The notes below the pieces were generated by a model. The model had not been told where the DNA came from and made no database searches. It worked only from the letters and a program-made list of their open reading frames with translations. The position numbers and the translations under genes were made by a program. This document shows, piece by piece, positions 8,874 through 15,214 of a stretch of 15,214 bases of DNA. The stretch lies in assembly GCA_900553925.1 (NCBI GenBank), contig USFH01000035.1:1-15214 (forward strand), written 5' to 3'. This DNA comes from an uncultured Clostridium sp. Lineage in GTDB: Bacteria; Bacillota; Clostridia; Lachnospirales; Lachnospiraceae. Positions within the stretch are counted from its first letter, which is position 1, and the number at the start of each line of letters is the position of its first letter.

Positions 8874-10610
8874 ATGGAACAACGCAGTCTGAAATTAAAA
8901 ATACTGGATTCTTTCTATGATATGGTAACAACGAAGAAATCAAATCTTCCAATCTATCATGGAAATGACAGCAAGGAGTTTGTGCCTGCTTATACAGCAG
9001 AGAATAAAAAAGTCTGTAATCCATTGGTGGCAGATATCAATCTGCCGAGCACACATGATTTTGTCCGGTCATTGTCTGAAGATAAAAAGGTTGGGCTCGC
9101 CGGAATTGCAGTCTTAAAAGATGGAAAGCTCGTGGCGGAGCATTATGTACCACCATATAGTGCAAAGTACAGACATGTATCGTTTTCCATGTGTAAATCA
9201 GTAACCTCTATGGCAGTCGGACTTGCGATGGAAGAAGGTCTTTTGTCTCTCGATGAGAAGCTGGTGGATATCTTCCCGGAATACACCGGACTTTTCACGA
9301 AGAAGGCAATGAAGGAAGTCACGGTGAAGCATCTGCTTACAATGACTGCAGGCGTGAAATTCGACGAGGTGAGCTCGTATTTCGCGGAGGACTGGCGCAA
9401 GGCATTTATCGGCAGTGATGTAAGCTTTGCACCGGGGACGGATTTCACGTATAATAGCTTAAATACCTATATGCTTGCAGCAATCGTAACGAGACGGGCG
9501 GGCTGTTCTATGCTTGCCTATTTGAAGTCGCGTCTGTTTCGTCCGCTCGGTATCCATAATATTACATGGGACTGCTGCCCGAAGGGCATCGAACGCGGAG
9601 GCTGGGGCATGAAGCTTTCCCTGCAGGATATGGTAAAGTTCGGTGAGTTGTATTTAAATAATGGTGCCATTATCCGGGATGGAAAACGTATCCAGCTTAT
9701 AAGCCGGGCATGGATCCGCGAATCAACACAGGCACATGTGGAATTCCAGGATACAACGCTCACGAAAGGGTATGGTTATCAGATCTGGTGCTTAAAGGAT
9801 GGTGCGTGGCTGTTCAATGGCGTATTTGGGCAGAATGTCTATATTAATCAGAGAAGAAATCTGGTGATTGCCTGTACCGCAGGCGGTTATGAAGTATTCC
9901 CGGAGGGACATCTCGTTGCAAGAATCTGTGATTTCGCAGCGGACGATGAGAATTTTATCCGAAGACCGTTTGCGGCGATTGGTGACACAGTGCAAAACTA
10001 TATTGCAGAAAAACGGGATCAAAGGAATGCGAAACAGTTTGATCCGGCGTATGCAGCCTATATGGAACGTGAGATAAAGCCATATACAGATAGAACCTAT
10101 GATGTGGCCGATTATGCTTCGAGCATCCTGCCGAATGCGGATCAGATGTTTTACTCGCTCTATATGACAGGCATTGAACAGTTAGGTATTTCATACAAAA
10201 AGGAATACCTTGTACTGCATGTACGGGATGGAAAAAAGGTATATCATATCCGCGTCGGGTATCGATTGGCACAGCCGTATATCTATCAGATCTTAGATAT
10301 CGGTGGGAAGAAGCTTCCGGTTGCTGCCGGTTGTGAGCTGGTTGATCGAACGGAGAAAGGATTTGGATTGAAGATCCGCATCATTTATCTCGAGGAGGTT
10401 GCGAACAAGGTAATCGATCTTCGGTTTGAAGATGATAAGGTCAAGATCCGGGCGGTTGGCACACCGAACCTTGTGAAGTTCATGGAGAAGCTGTTCGGGG
10501 AAGTGATGATGCAGCGCACAAAGAAGCTGGGGCGATGGAAGGATTCCGCATTTCTAAAACAAAAAATGAAGAAAGTGTTATTCCCGGAGAGTGAGGGAAT
10601 CGCGAGATAA
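8874..10610 (+). CDS. Serine hydrolase, beta-lactamase/class C PBP family, with unidentified C-terminal region
   Basis: Residues about 60-370 form a beta-lactamase-like serine hydrolase (the family that includes class C beta-lactamases, esterases and D-amino-acid or peptide hydrolases). The nucleophile motif SxxK is SMCK (S105, K108), the second motif starts at Y193 (TYNS), and a glycine-rich third motif appears near NGVFGQ (315-320) in place of the classical KTG. Supporting family features are LLTMTAGV and the RLFRPLGI helix. The first 25 residues have no hydrophobic stretch, so no signal peptide is seen and the protein is probably cytosolic, unusual for cell-wall enzymes of this fold. Residues about 395-578 form an extra basic, partly beta-rich region that I do not recognise. 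The gene starts 19 bases after the ATPase gene. Substrate unknown; antibiotic resistance should not be inferred. Confidence 0.85.
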   Translation: MEQRSLKLKILDSFYDMVTTKKSNLPIYHGNDSKEFVPAYTAENKKVCNPLVADINLPSTHDFVRSLSEDKKVGLAGIAVLKDGKLVAEHYVPPYSAKYRHVSFSMCKSVTSMAVGLAMEEGLLSLDEKLVDIFPEYTGLFTKKAMKEVTVKHLLTMTAGVKFDEVSSYFAEDWRKAFIGSDVSFAPGTDFTYNSLNTYMLAAIVTRRAGCSMLAYLKSRLFRPLGIHNITWDCCPKGIERGGWGMKLSLQDMVKFGELYLNNGAIIRDGKRIQLISRAWIRESTQAHVEFQDTTLTKGYGYQIWCLKDGAWLFNGVFGQNVYINQRRNLVIACTAGGYEVFPEGHLVARICDFAADDENFIRRPFAAIGDTVQNYIAEKRDQRNAKQFDPAYAAYMEREIKPYTDRTYDVADYASSILPNADQMFYSLYMTGIEQLGISYKKEYLVLHVRDGKKVYHIRVGYRLAQPYIYQILDIGGKKLPVAAGCELVDRTEKGFGLKIRIIYLEEVANKVIDLRFEDDKVKIRAVGTPNLVKFMEKLFGEVMMQRTKKLGRWKDSAFLKQKMKKVLFPESEGIAR

Positions 10611-10613
10611 ACT

Positions 10614-11411
10614 ATGAAGATGATGACGATTGCCAGCGGAAGCAGTGGAAACTGTACGTACGTTGGCAGTGAAAATACAGGAATATTGGTCGATGTCGGT
10701 GTCAGCAAGAAGAAAATATCAGATGCGTTACGCGACGTAGACCGGACGTTTACAGACATTAACGGTATCGTGATCACGCATGAACATATTGACCATATAC
10801 GTGGTCTCGGTGTAATATCAAGAGCATATGGTATTCCAATCTATGCGACGGAAGCAACGATTGAGGAAATCAAATACACGACAAGCCTCGGGACGCTTGA
10901 TTATGGGTTGTTCCATAGTATCCGGCCGGACGAACCGTTTATGGTTGGCAATATTGAGGTCCGGGCGCACAGTACCTGGCATGATGCAGCGGATCCGGTC
11001 TGTTATAGTTTGCTGTGTGAGGAGAAAAAGATTGCCGTTGCGACCGATATGGGTGGTTATGATGGATATATGATACAGGCACTTAAAGATGCGGATGCGC
11101 TTTTGGTCGAGGCAAATCATGATATCCGTATGCTGCAGGTAGGGCCATATCCGTATTCAACCAAACAGCGGATCTTAAGCAGTTATGGACATTTGTGCAA
11201 CGAAGCGGGCGGGAAACTGATCCGTGATGTGCTCAATGATCATATAAAAACTATTTTTCTTGGACATTTGTCAAAGGAAAATAACTTACCGGAGCTTGCC
11301 TACGCGGCAGTTGCGGCGGAGTTAGAAGGAAATCCGTTCACAGACGATGTGAGGGATTTTCATTTGCAGGTGGCAAACAGAGATACACACAGTGCGCTGC
11401 TTGATATTTAA
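10614..11411 (+). CDS. Metallo-beta-lactamase-fold hydrolase, YycJ/WalJ-like
   Basis: The 265 residues match the MBL-fold hydrolases of the YycJ/WalJ type in length and layout. The N-terminal ASGSSGN (7-13) is characteristic, the metal site is THEHIDH (H56, H58, D60, H61), later metal ligands probably include the histidine of STWHDAADP and the aspartate of VATDMGG, and LGHLSKENN supplies the C-terminal histidine. YycJ in Bacillus relatives is tied to the WalKR cell-wall regulon and has been proposed to act as a nuclease; here no walKR genes are near. The gene begins 3 bases after the serine hydrolase stop. Three Met codons (10614, 10620, 10623) are possible starts; a purine-rich GTGAGGGA lies near 10592-10599. 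The first is used, and any choice changes only three residues. Confidence 0.88.
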   Translation: MKMMTIASGSSGNCTYVGSENTGILVDVGVSKKKISDALRDVDRTFTDINGIVITHEHIDHIRGLGVISRAYGIPIYATEATIEEIKYTTSLGTLDYGLFHSIRPDEPFMVGNIEVRAHSTWHDAADPVCYSLLCEEKKIAVATDMGGYDGYMIQALKDADALLVEANHDIRMLQVGPYPYSTKQRILSSYGHLCNEAGGKLIRDVLNDHIKTIFLGHLSKENNLPELAYAAVAAELEGNPFTDDVRDFHLQVANRDTHSALLDI

Positions 11412-11428
11412 GTATATTTTCAATACAC

Positions 11429-11438
11429 GGAGGAAGAG
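11429..11438 (+). promoter_or_regulatory. Ribosome binding site that sets the ACT protein start at 11443
   Basis: GGAGGAAGAG sits just before ATG 11443. An in-frame ATG at 11392 lies inside the upstream MBL gene, lacks such a site and would add 17 residues unlike the family. Confidence 0.85.
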
Positions 11439-11442
11439 TAAG

Positions 11443-11715
11443 ATGAAGAAAACAATTATCACAGTAGTAGGAAAAGACAGAGTCGGTATTATTGCAAAGG
11501 TGTGTGTATATCTTGCCGAGAACAATATCAACATCCTTGATATTGCCCAGACAATCGTAGATGGCTATTTTAACATGATGATGGTTGTCAATGCAGAGGC
11601 TGCATCCAAGGATCATGATCAGATTGCAGAGGATCTTGCAGGTATCGGAGAGGAACTTGGTGTGCAGATTAAGGCACAGCAGGAAGAAATCTTTGACATG
11701 ATGCACAGACTGTAA
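11443..11715 (+). CDS. Small ACT-domain protein, UPF0237 family
   Basis: This 90-residue protein is essentially one ACT domain: beta strand TIITVVGKDRVGIIAK (about 4-19), a helix, then NINILDIAQTIVDGYFNMMMVV, and a second helix to the end. ACT domains usually bind amino acids or similar ligands and act as allosteric modules, but no enzyme domain is attached here. It matches the UPF0237 group, which is widely encoded directly upstream of a UPF0210 protein, as it is here with 18 bases between stop and start. The pair probably works together, with the ACT protein perhaps sensing a ligand for its partner (inference). Ligand and function are unknown. Confidence 0.9.
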   Translation: MKKTIITVVGKDRVGIIAKVCVYLAENNINILDIAQTIVDGYFNMMMVVNAEAASKDHDQIAEDLAGIGEELGVQIKAQQEEIFDMMHRL

Positions 11716-11721
11716 TTGGAT

Positions 11722-11726
11722 GGAGG
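11722..11726 (+). promoter_or_regulatory. Ribosome binding site that sets the UPF0210 start at 11734
   Basis: GGAGG lies 7 bases before ATG 11734. The in-frame TTG at 11716 falls before this site and is therefore not the start. Confidence 0.85.
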
Positions 11727-11733
11727 AAAGCAA

Positions 11734-13098
11734 ATGATTAGCATAAATGAAGTAATTGAAACCAATGCAATGATTTCCCGGATGAATCTGGATGTCCGTA
11801 CGATTACAATGGGTATCAGCCTGCTTGACTGTGTGGGCGGTACACTTAAGGAAACCTGTGATAATATCTATAACAAGATCACAACGAAGGCAAAGGATCT
11901 GGTTTATACAGGCGAGGAAATCTCTAAGAAATATGGTATTCCAATCGTAAATAAGCGTATATCTGTTACACCAATCGCACTTGTAGGTGGCAGTGTCTGT
12001 AAGACAAGCGATGATTTCGTGGAAATCGCAAAGACGCTTGATCGTGCAGCAGATAAGGTAGGCGTTAACTTTATCGGTGGATATTCTGCTCTTGTTTCGA
12101 AGAGTATGACAAAGGCTGATGAGCTTTTGATCCGTTCTATCCCAAAGGCATTGGCAGTAACTGGAAAGGTTTGCTCTTCGGTGAATACTGGTTCCACAAA
12201 GACCGGTATCAATATGGATGCGGTAAAACTGATCGGTGAGATCGTGTTGGAGACTGCGGAACTTACCAAAGATCAGGATTCCATCGGTTGTGCAAAGTTT
12301 GTTGTGTTCTGTAATGCACCGGATGACAACCCATTTATGGCAGGTGCATTCCATGGAGTGACAGAGGCGGATTGCATCATTAACGTTGGTGTTAGTGGAC
12401 CGGGTGTTGTAAAGGCAGCACTTGAGGCAGTGCGCGGTGAGAATTTCGAGGTGCTTTGCGAGACGATTAAGAAAACAGCATTTAAGATCACAAGAGTTGG
12501 ACAGCTTGTAGCGAAGGAAGCATCTGCAAGACTTGGAGTGCCATTTGGTATTATCGATCTTTCTCTTGCCCCAACACCTGCAGTTGGTGATAGTGTTGGT
12601 GAGATCTTAGAGGAGATTGGCTTGGAATTTTCCGGTGCACCTGGTACGACAGCGGCACTTGCGATGCTGAATGATCAGGTGAAGAAGGGCGGCGTTATGG
12701 CATCCTCTTATGTTGGTGGACTTTCCGGTGCATTTATTCCAGTTAGTGAGGATCAGCGTATGATCGATGCGGTTGAGGCAGGTGCCCTTACGATCGAGAA
12801 GCTTGAGGCAATGACCTGTGTCTGCTCCGTCGGTCTGGATATGTTAGCTATCCCTGGCGACACAAAGGCAACGACAATCTCCGGTATTATCGCAGATGAG
12901 ATGGCACTTGGTATGGTAAACCAGAAGACTACGGCTGTCCGTATCATCCCGGTAATCGGAAAGACTGTTGGTGATAAGGCAGAGTTTGGTGGACTGCTCG
13001 GCTATGCACCGATCATGCCGGTAAACCAGTATTCCTGCGATGCATTTATCAATCGTGGAGGAAGAATTCCGGCACCGATCCACAGCTTTAAGAACTAA
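11734..13098 (+). CDS. UPF0210 (DUF711) protein, PFL-like fold, function unknown
   Basis: At 454 residues this is full length for UPF0210 (COG2848, often labelled 'PFL family protein'). It starts MISINEVIETN and contains the family stretches LDVRTITMGISLLDC, NFIGGYSALVSK, PFMAGAFHGVTE, IDLSLAPTPAVGDSVGEIL, TCVCSVGLDM (C362, C364) and, near the end, NRGGRIPAP (441-448 for RGGRIPAP). The fold relation to pyruvate formate-lyase is known for a streptococcal member. However, no glycyl-radical motif of the RVxGY kind is visible near the C-terminus, so it should not be called a glycyl-radical enzyme. The conserved cysteines and the arginine-glycine motif are candidate active-site residues (inference). 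Its ACT partner lies directly upstream. A radical SAM gene follows 23 bases later but belongs to a different family from PFL activases. Confidence 0.92.
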   Translation: MISINEVIETNAMISRMNLDVRTITMGISLLDCVGGTLKETCDNIYNKITTKAKDLVYTGEEISKKYGIPIVNKRISVTPIALVGGSVCKTSDDFVEIAKTLDRAADKVGVNFIGGYSALVSKSMTKADELLIRSIPKALAVTGKVCSSVNTGSTKTGINMDAVKLIGEIVLETAELTKDQDSIGCAKFVVFCNAPDDNPFMAGAFHGVTEADCIINVGVSGPGVVKAALEAVRGENFEVLCETIKKTAFKITRVGQLVAKEASARLGVPFGIIDLSLAPTPAVGDSVGEILEEIGLEFSGAPGTTAALAMLNDQVKKGGVMASSYVGGLSGAFIPVSEDQRMIDAVEAGALTIEKLEAMTCVCSVGLDMLAIPGDTKATTISGIIADEMALGMVNQKTTAVRIIPVIGKTVGDKAEFGGLLGYAPIMPVNQYSCDAFINRGGRIPAPIHSFKN

Positions 13099-13121
13099 TT
13101 ATAGAATAAAGGTCAGATTGA

Positions 13122-14861
13122 ATGGAACAAAAATTAGCACTTCCGGAACGGGTTTTGATGCAGATTGAAAAGCCGGCCCGTTATATCGGAAATGAAGTAA
13201 ATATGGTTCGCAAGAACTTAAGTGAGGTAGACGTCCGGATCGCCATGTGCTTTCCGGATGTTTATGAGATTGGCATGTCATATCTGGGAATTCAGATCTT
13301 GTATGACATGTTTAACCGCAGAGAGGACGTGTACTGTGAGCGTGTGTACAGCCCATGGCCGGACTTGGATGCAATCATGCGGAAAGAACACATTCCACTT
13401 TTTTCTTTGGAGACTCAGACGAATATCTCGGAGTTTGACTGGCTTGCAATTACAATCCAGTATGAGATGTGCTACACGAATATATTACAGGTGATTGACT
13501 TATCCGGTATTCCGTTACTTGCAAAAGAGCGTACGAAGGAGCATCCGATCGTGATCGGTGGCGGACCATGTACGGTGAATCCGGAGCCGATGGCGGATTT
13601 TTTCGATATCTTCTATATCGGAGAGGGCGAGACAAGCTACGATGCATTGCTTGATCTGTACAAACAGTATAAACACTCGGATATGAGCCGGGAGGATTTC
13701 TTAAGAAAGGCTTCTTCCATTCCGGGAATTTATGTACCATCCATGTATGAGGTTTCGTATCAGGAAGATGGGACGATCGAGAAGGTTGTACCGAAATATG
13801 AAGATGTGCCTGCGAAGGTAAAACGCCAGGTTGTCGTTGATTTTGAGAATGTATCATATCCGATGAAGCCGGTTGTGCCATATATCCGCGCAACTCAGGA
13901 TCGCGTTTGTCTGGAAATCATGCGTGGGTGTATCCGTGGCTGCCGGTTTTGCCAGGCGGGAATGATCTACCGTCCGACGCGACAGAAGAATGTGGAGATG
14001 CTGAAAGCATATGCCCGGACGATGCTCGATAATACCGGATATGAGGAAATTTCGTTAAGCTCACTCAGTTCCAGTGATTATGAGGATCTCGATGTGCTGC
14101 TCAATTATCTGATTACATTACGTGATACGGATCATGTAAATGTGTCACTGCCATCGCTTCGTATTGATGCCTTCTCACTTGATGTCATGAGCAAGGTGCA
14201 GGATATCCGGAAATCTTCTCTGACATTTGCGTCAGAAGCCGGAACCCAGCGCCTGCGTGATGTTATTAACAAAGGAATTACAGATGAAAATCTGCTTGAA
14301 GGAAGCAGACAGGCGTTTCTTGGTGGCTGGGATAAGGTGAAGCTTTATTTTATGCTCGGCCTTCCGACTGAGACGGATGAGGATCTGTATGGTATCGCAG
14401 ATCTGGCAGAGCGTATCTCAGAGGTATATTTTGACAATGTACCAAAGGAAAAACGAAATGGGCGTGTCATGATCAATGCTTCGGCATCGTATTTTGTGCC
14501 GAAGCCATTTACACCGTTTCAATGGGCGCCGATGATTCTGCCGGACGAATTTACACGCCGGGCAAGATATGTAAAGGATTCTTTCCGGGCACAGAGAAAC
14601 CAGAAGAGTCTGAAGTTTTCGTATCACGATGCCGGAATCTCAATCTTAGAGGGTGTGCTTGCAAGAGGTGACCGTAGACTGGGTGCGGCAATCTTAGATG
14701 TGTATGAACAGGGTGGCATCTTCGATGCGTGGACAGAGTATTTTGATATGCAACGGTATGAAAATGCGTTTGCAAACCATCATGTCGATATCGAATTTTA
14801 TACAGCGAGAAAAAGACCGGAATCTGAATCAGCATCGGCAGGCAGCCGGCGGCCGGATTGA
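13122..14861 (+). CDS. B12-binding-type radical SAM protein, TIGR03960 group, C-terminus lost at a junction
   Basis: The N-terminal part (about 20-230) resembles a cobalamin-binding-like domain, with ITIQYEMCYTN and IVIGGGPCTVNPEPMADFFD. The radical SAM core follows with the [4Fe-4S] motif C270-IRG-C274-RF-C277, then SLSSSDYEDL and FASEAGTQRLRDVINKG. This fits the TIGR03960 group, usually encoded with a TIGR03936 (DUF2344) partner upstream of rng and rplU. Function is not established. Homologous sequence ends about residue 565 (FYTARKR, base 14816). The last 14 residues before the TGA at 14859-14861 are read antisense to a foreign yidC fragment and are not native. Family members extend about 50 residues further with a cysteine-containing tail. 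The start ATG has AAAGG at 13108-13112. Treat as truncated at 14816. Confidence 0.88.
   Translation: MEQKLALPERVLMQIEKPARYIGNEVNMVRKNLSEVDVRIAMCFPDVYEIGMSYLGIQILYDMFNRREDVYCERVYSPWPDLDAIMRKEHIPLFSLETQTNISEFDWLAITIQYEMCYTNILQVIDLSGIPLLAKERTKEHPIVIGGGPCTVNPEPMADFFDIFYIGEGETSYDALLDLYKQYKHSDMSREDFLRKASSIPGIYVPSMYEVSYQEDGTIEKVVPKYEDVPAKVKRQVVVDFENVSYPMKPVVPYIRATQDRVCLEIMRGCIRGCRFCQAGMIYRPTRQKNVEMLKAYARTMLDNTGYEEISLSSLSSSDYEDLDVLLNYLITLRDTDHVNVSLPSLRIDAFSLDVMSKVQDIRKSSLTFASEAGTQRLRDVINKGITDENLLEGSRQAFLGGWDKVKLYFMLGLPTETDEDLYGIADLAERISEVYFDNVPKEKRNGRVMINASASYFVPKPFTPFQWAPMILPDEFTRRARYVKDSFRAQRNQKSLKFSYHDAGISILEGVLARGDRRLGAAILDVYEQGGIFDAWTEYFDMQRYENAFANHHVDIEFYTARKRPESESASAGSRRPD
14797..14816. other. 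Probable chimeric junction between two unrelated genomes
   Basis: These 20 bases fit two genes at once. On + they encode FYTARKR of the radical SAM protein, and on the minus strand they encode the FFSLYK end of a conserved YidC stretch. To the left only the radical SAM frame makes sense, and to the right only YidC does. There are no repeats, insertion-sequence ends or integrase signs. A join at a short shared word by an assembler is the simplest reading. Confidence 0.8.
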
Positions 14862-15214
14862 TTTTTTCGCGACGGTACAGTTCCAGCGTTTCCTGCTGGA
14901 GTTTCATTTTGTCGTCGCCGTATCTTTCCTGCAGTTCTTTAATCCGAGGCTGAACCTTTTTCATTTTGGACATGCTCTCGTAGGATTTGTTGGCTATCGG
15001 GAACATCAGAAAACGGAGCAGGGCGGCAAACAGGAGAATGGCCCAGCCCATGTTTCCGATGAAGTTGTAAAGGAAATCGAGAATATAGAAAAATGGTTTG
15101 GTCAGGAAGTAATACCAGCCGAAGTCGACGGCAAGGTCAAACTTGGGAATGTTAAACTGTTTGGTATAGTTGTCCAGCAGTTTGATTTCTTTGGCGCCGG
15201 CAAACATCTTGACC
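14797..15214 (-). CDS. yidC: YidC/Oxa1 membrane insertase, internal fragment, probably alphaproteobacterial
   Basis: YidC inserts proteins into the cytoplasmic membrane, alone or with SecYEG. About 139 residues are present, read leftward from the window edge. A periplasmic-domain end (FAGAKEIKLLDNY) is followed by DFGWYYFLTKPFFYILDF, a transmembrane helix ending LLFAALLRFLMFP (its arginine matches the conserved groove arginine, R366 in E. coli), the cytoplasmic helical hairpin with KMKKVQPRIKELQERYGDDK, and REKINPAAGCLPMLIQIPVFFSLYK. The frame is open at 15214, so the large N-terminal domain lies outside. On the left it ends after the SLYK lysine, where family members continue with a VLF-like segment but here the antisense of the radical SAM gene begins. 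The large preceding domain and wording are proteobacterial, unlike the short lipoprotein SpoIIIJ/YqjG of Firmicutes. The reading frame continues to 14551 only by chance. Confidence 0.88.

Noticed and set aside
11338..12354. Long minus-strand reading frame of 338 codons opposite the ACT and UPF0210 genes
   Set aside because: It is antisense to two well-supported genes, is rich in Cys, His and Ile in an unprotein-like way, and shows no recognisable domain; it arises from codon bias of the + strand.
11734..14816. UPF0210 plus radical SAM protein as a glycyl-radical enzyme with its activase
   Set aside because: UPF0210 shows no glycyl-radical motif, and the radical SAM protein has a B12-binding-like N-terminal domain and TIGR03960 features instead of the small PFL-activase layout.
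14797..15214. Horizontal transfer of yidC into the host genome
   Set aside because: The piece is truncated, breaks a conserved gene exactly at a short shared word, and has no mobile-element or repeat signature; an assembly join explains it better.

Overview
The window reads as one long co-directional gene run (all on +) from a Gram-positive anaerobe of the Clostridia, most likely Lachnospiraceae. This is inferred from the gene order (plsX, rnc, smc, ftsY), purine-rich Shine-Dalgarno sites and protein character, not from a database search. The exception is the last ~400 bases. They encode, on the minus strand, a piece of a proteobacterial-type (probably alphaproteobacterial) YidC that does not belong with the rest.

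Region 1 (1-6363) is housekeeping: the 3' part of plsX (phospholipid synthesis), rnc (RNase III), smc (chromosome condensation) and ftsY (SRP receptor), with gaps of 13-36 bases. No acpP lies between plsX and rnc, although it often does in related genomes.

Region 2 (6421-10610) holds a threonine ammonia-lyase with a C-terminal ACT domain. One base after it comes a stand-alone ASKHA/DUF4445 ATPase resembling the reductive activators of corrinoid proteins but lacking their usual ferredoxin domain. A cytosolic SxxK serine hydrolase with an unidentified C-terminal region follows.

Region 3 (10614-14816) holds a YycJ/WalJ-like metallo-beta-lactamase-fold hydrolase, a small ACT-domain protein (UPF0237), its usual partner UPF0210 (PFL-like fold, function unknown), and a B12-binding-type radical SAM protein of the TIGR03960 group.

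Region 4 (14797-15214) is a junction. The radical SAM gene loses its C-terminus inside a segment of about 20 bases (14797-14816) that also reads, on the other strand, as a conserved YidC stretch. Beyond it the sequence is YidC only. This looks like a chimeric assembly join at a short shared word rather than biology.

No RNA genes, mobile elements, CRISPR arrays, convincing promoters or intrinsic terminators were seen. No gene-free stretch exceeds 60 bases. I found no convincing new multi-gene system. The least understood parts are the ACT/UPF0210 pair, the Fe-S-less ASKHA protein and the serine hydrolase.
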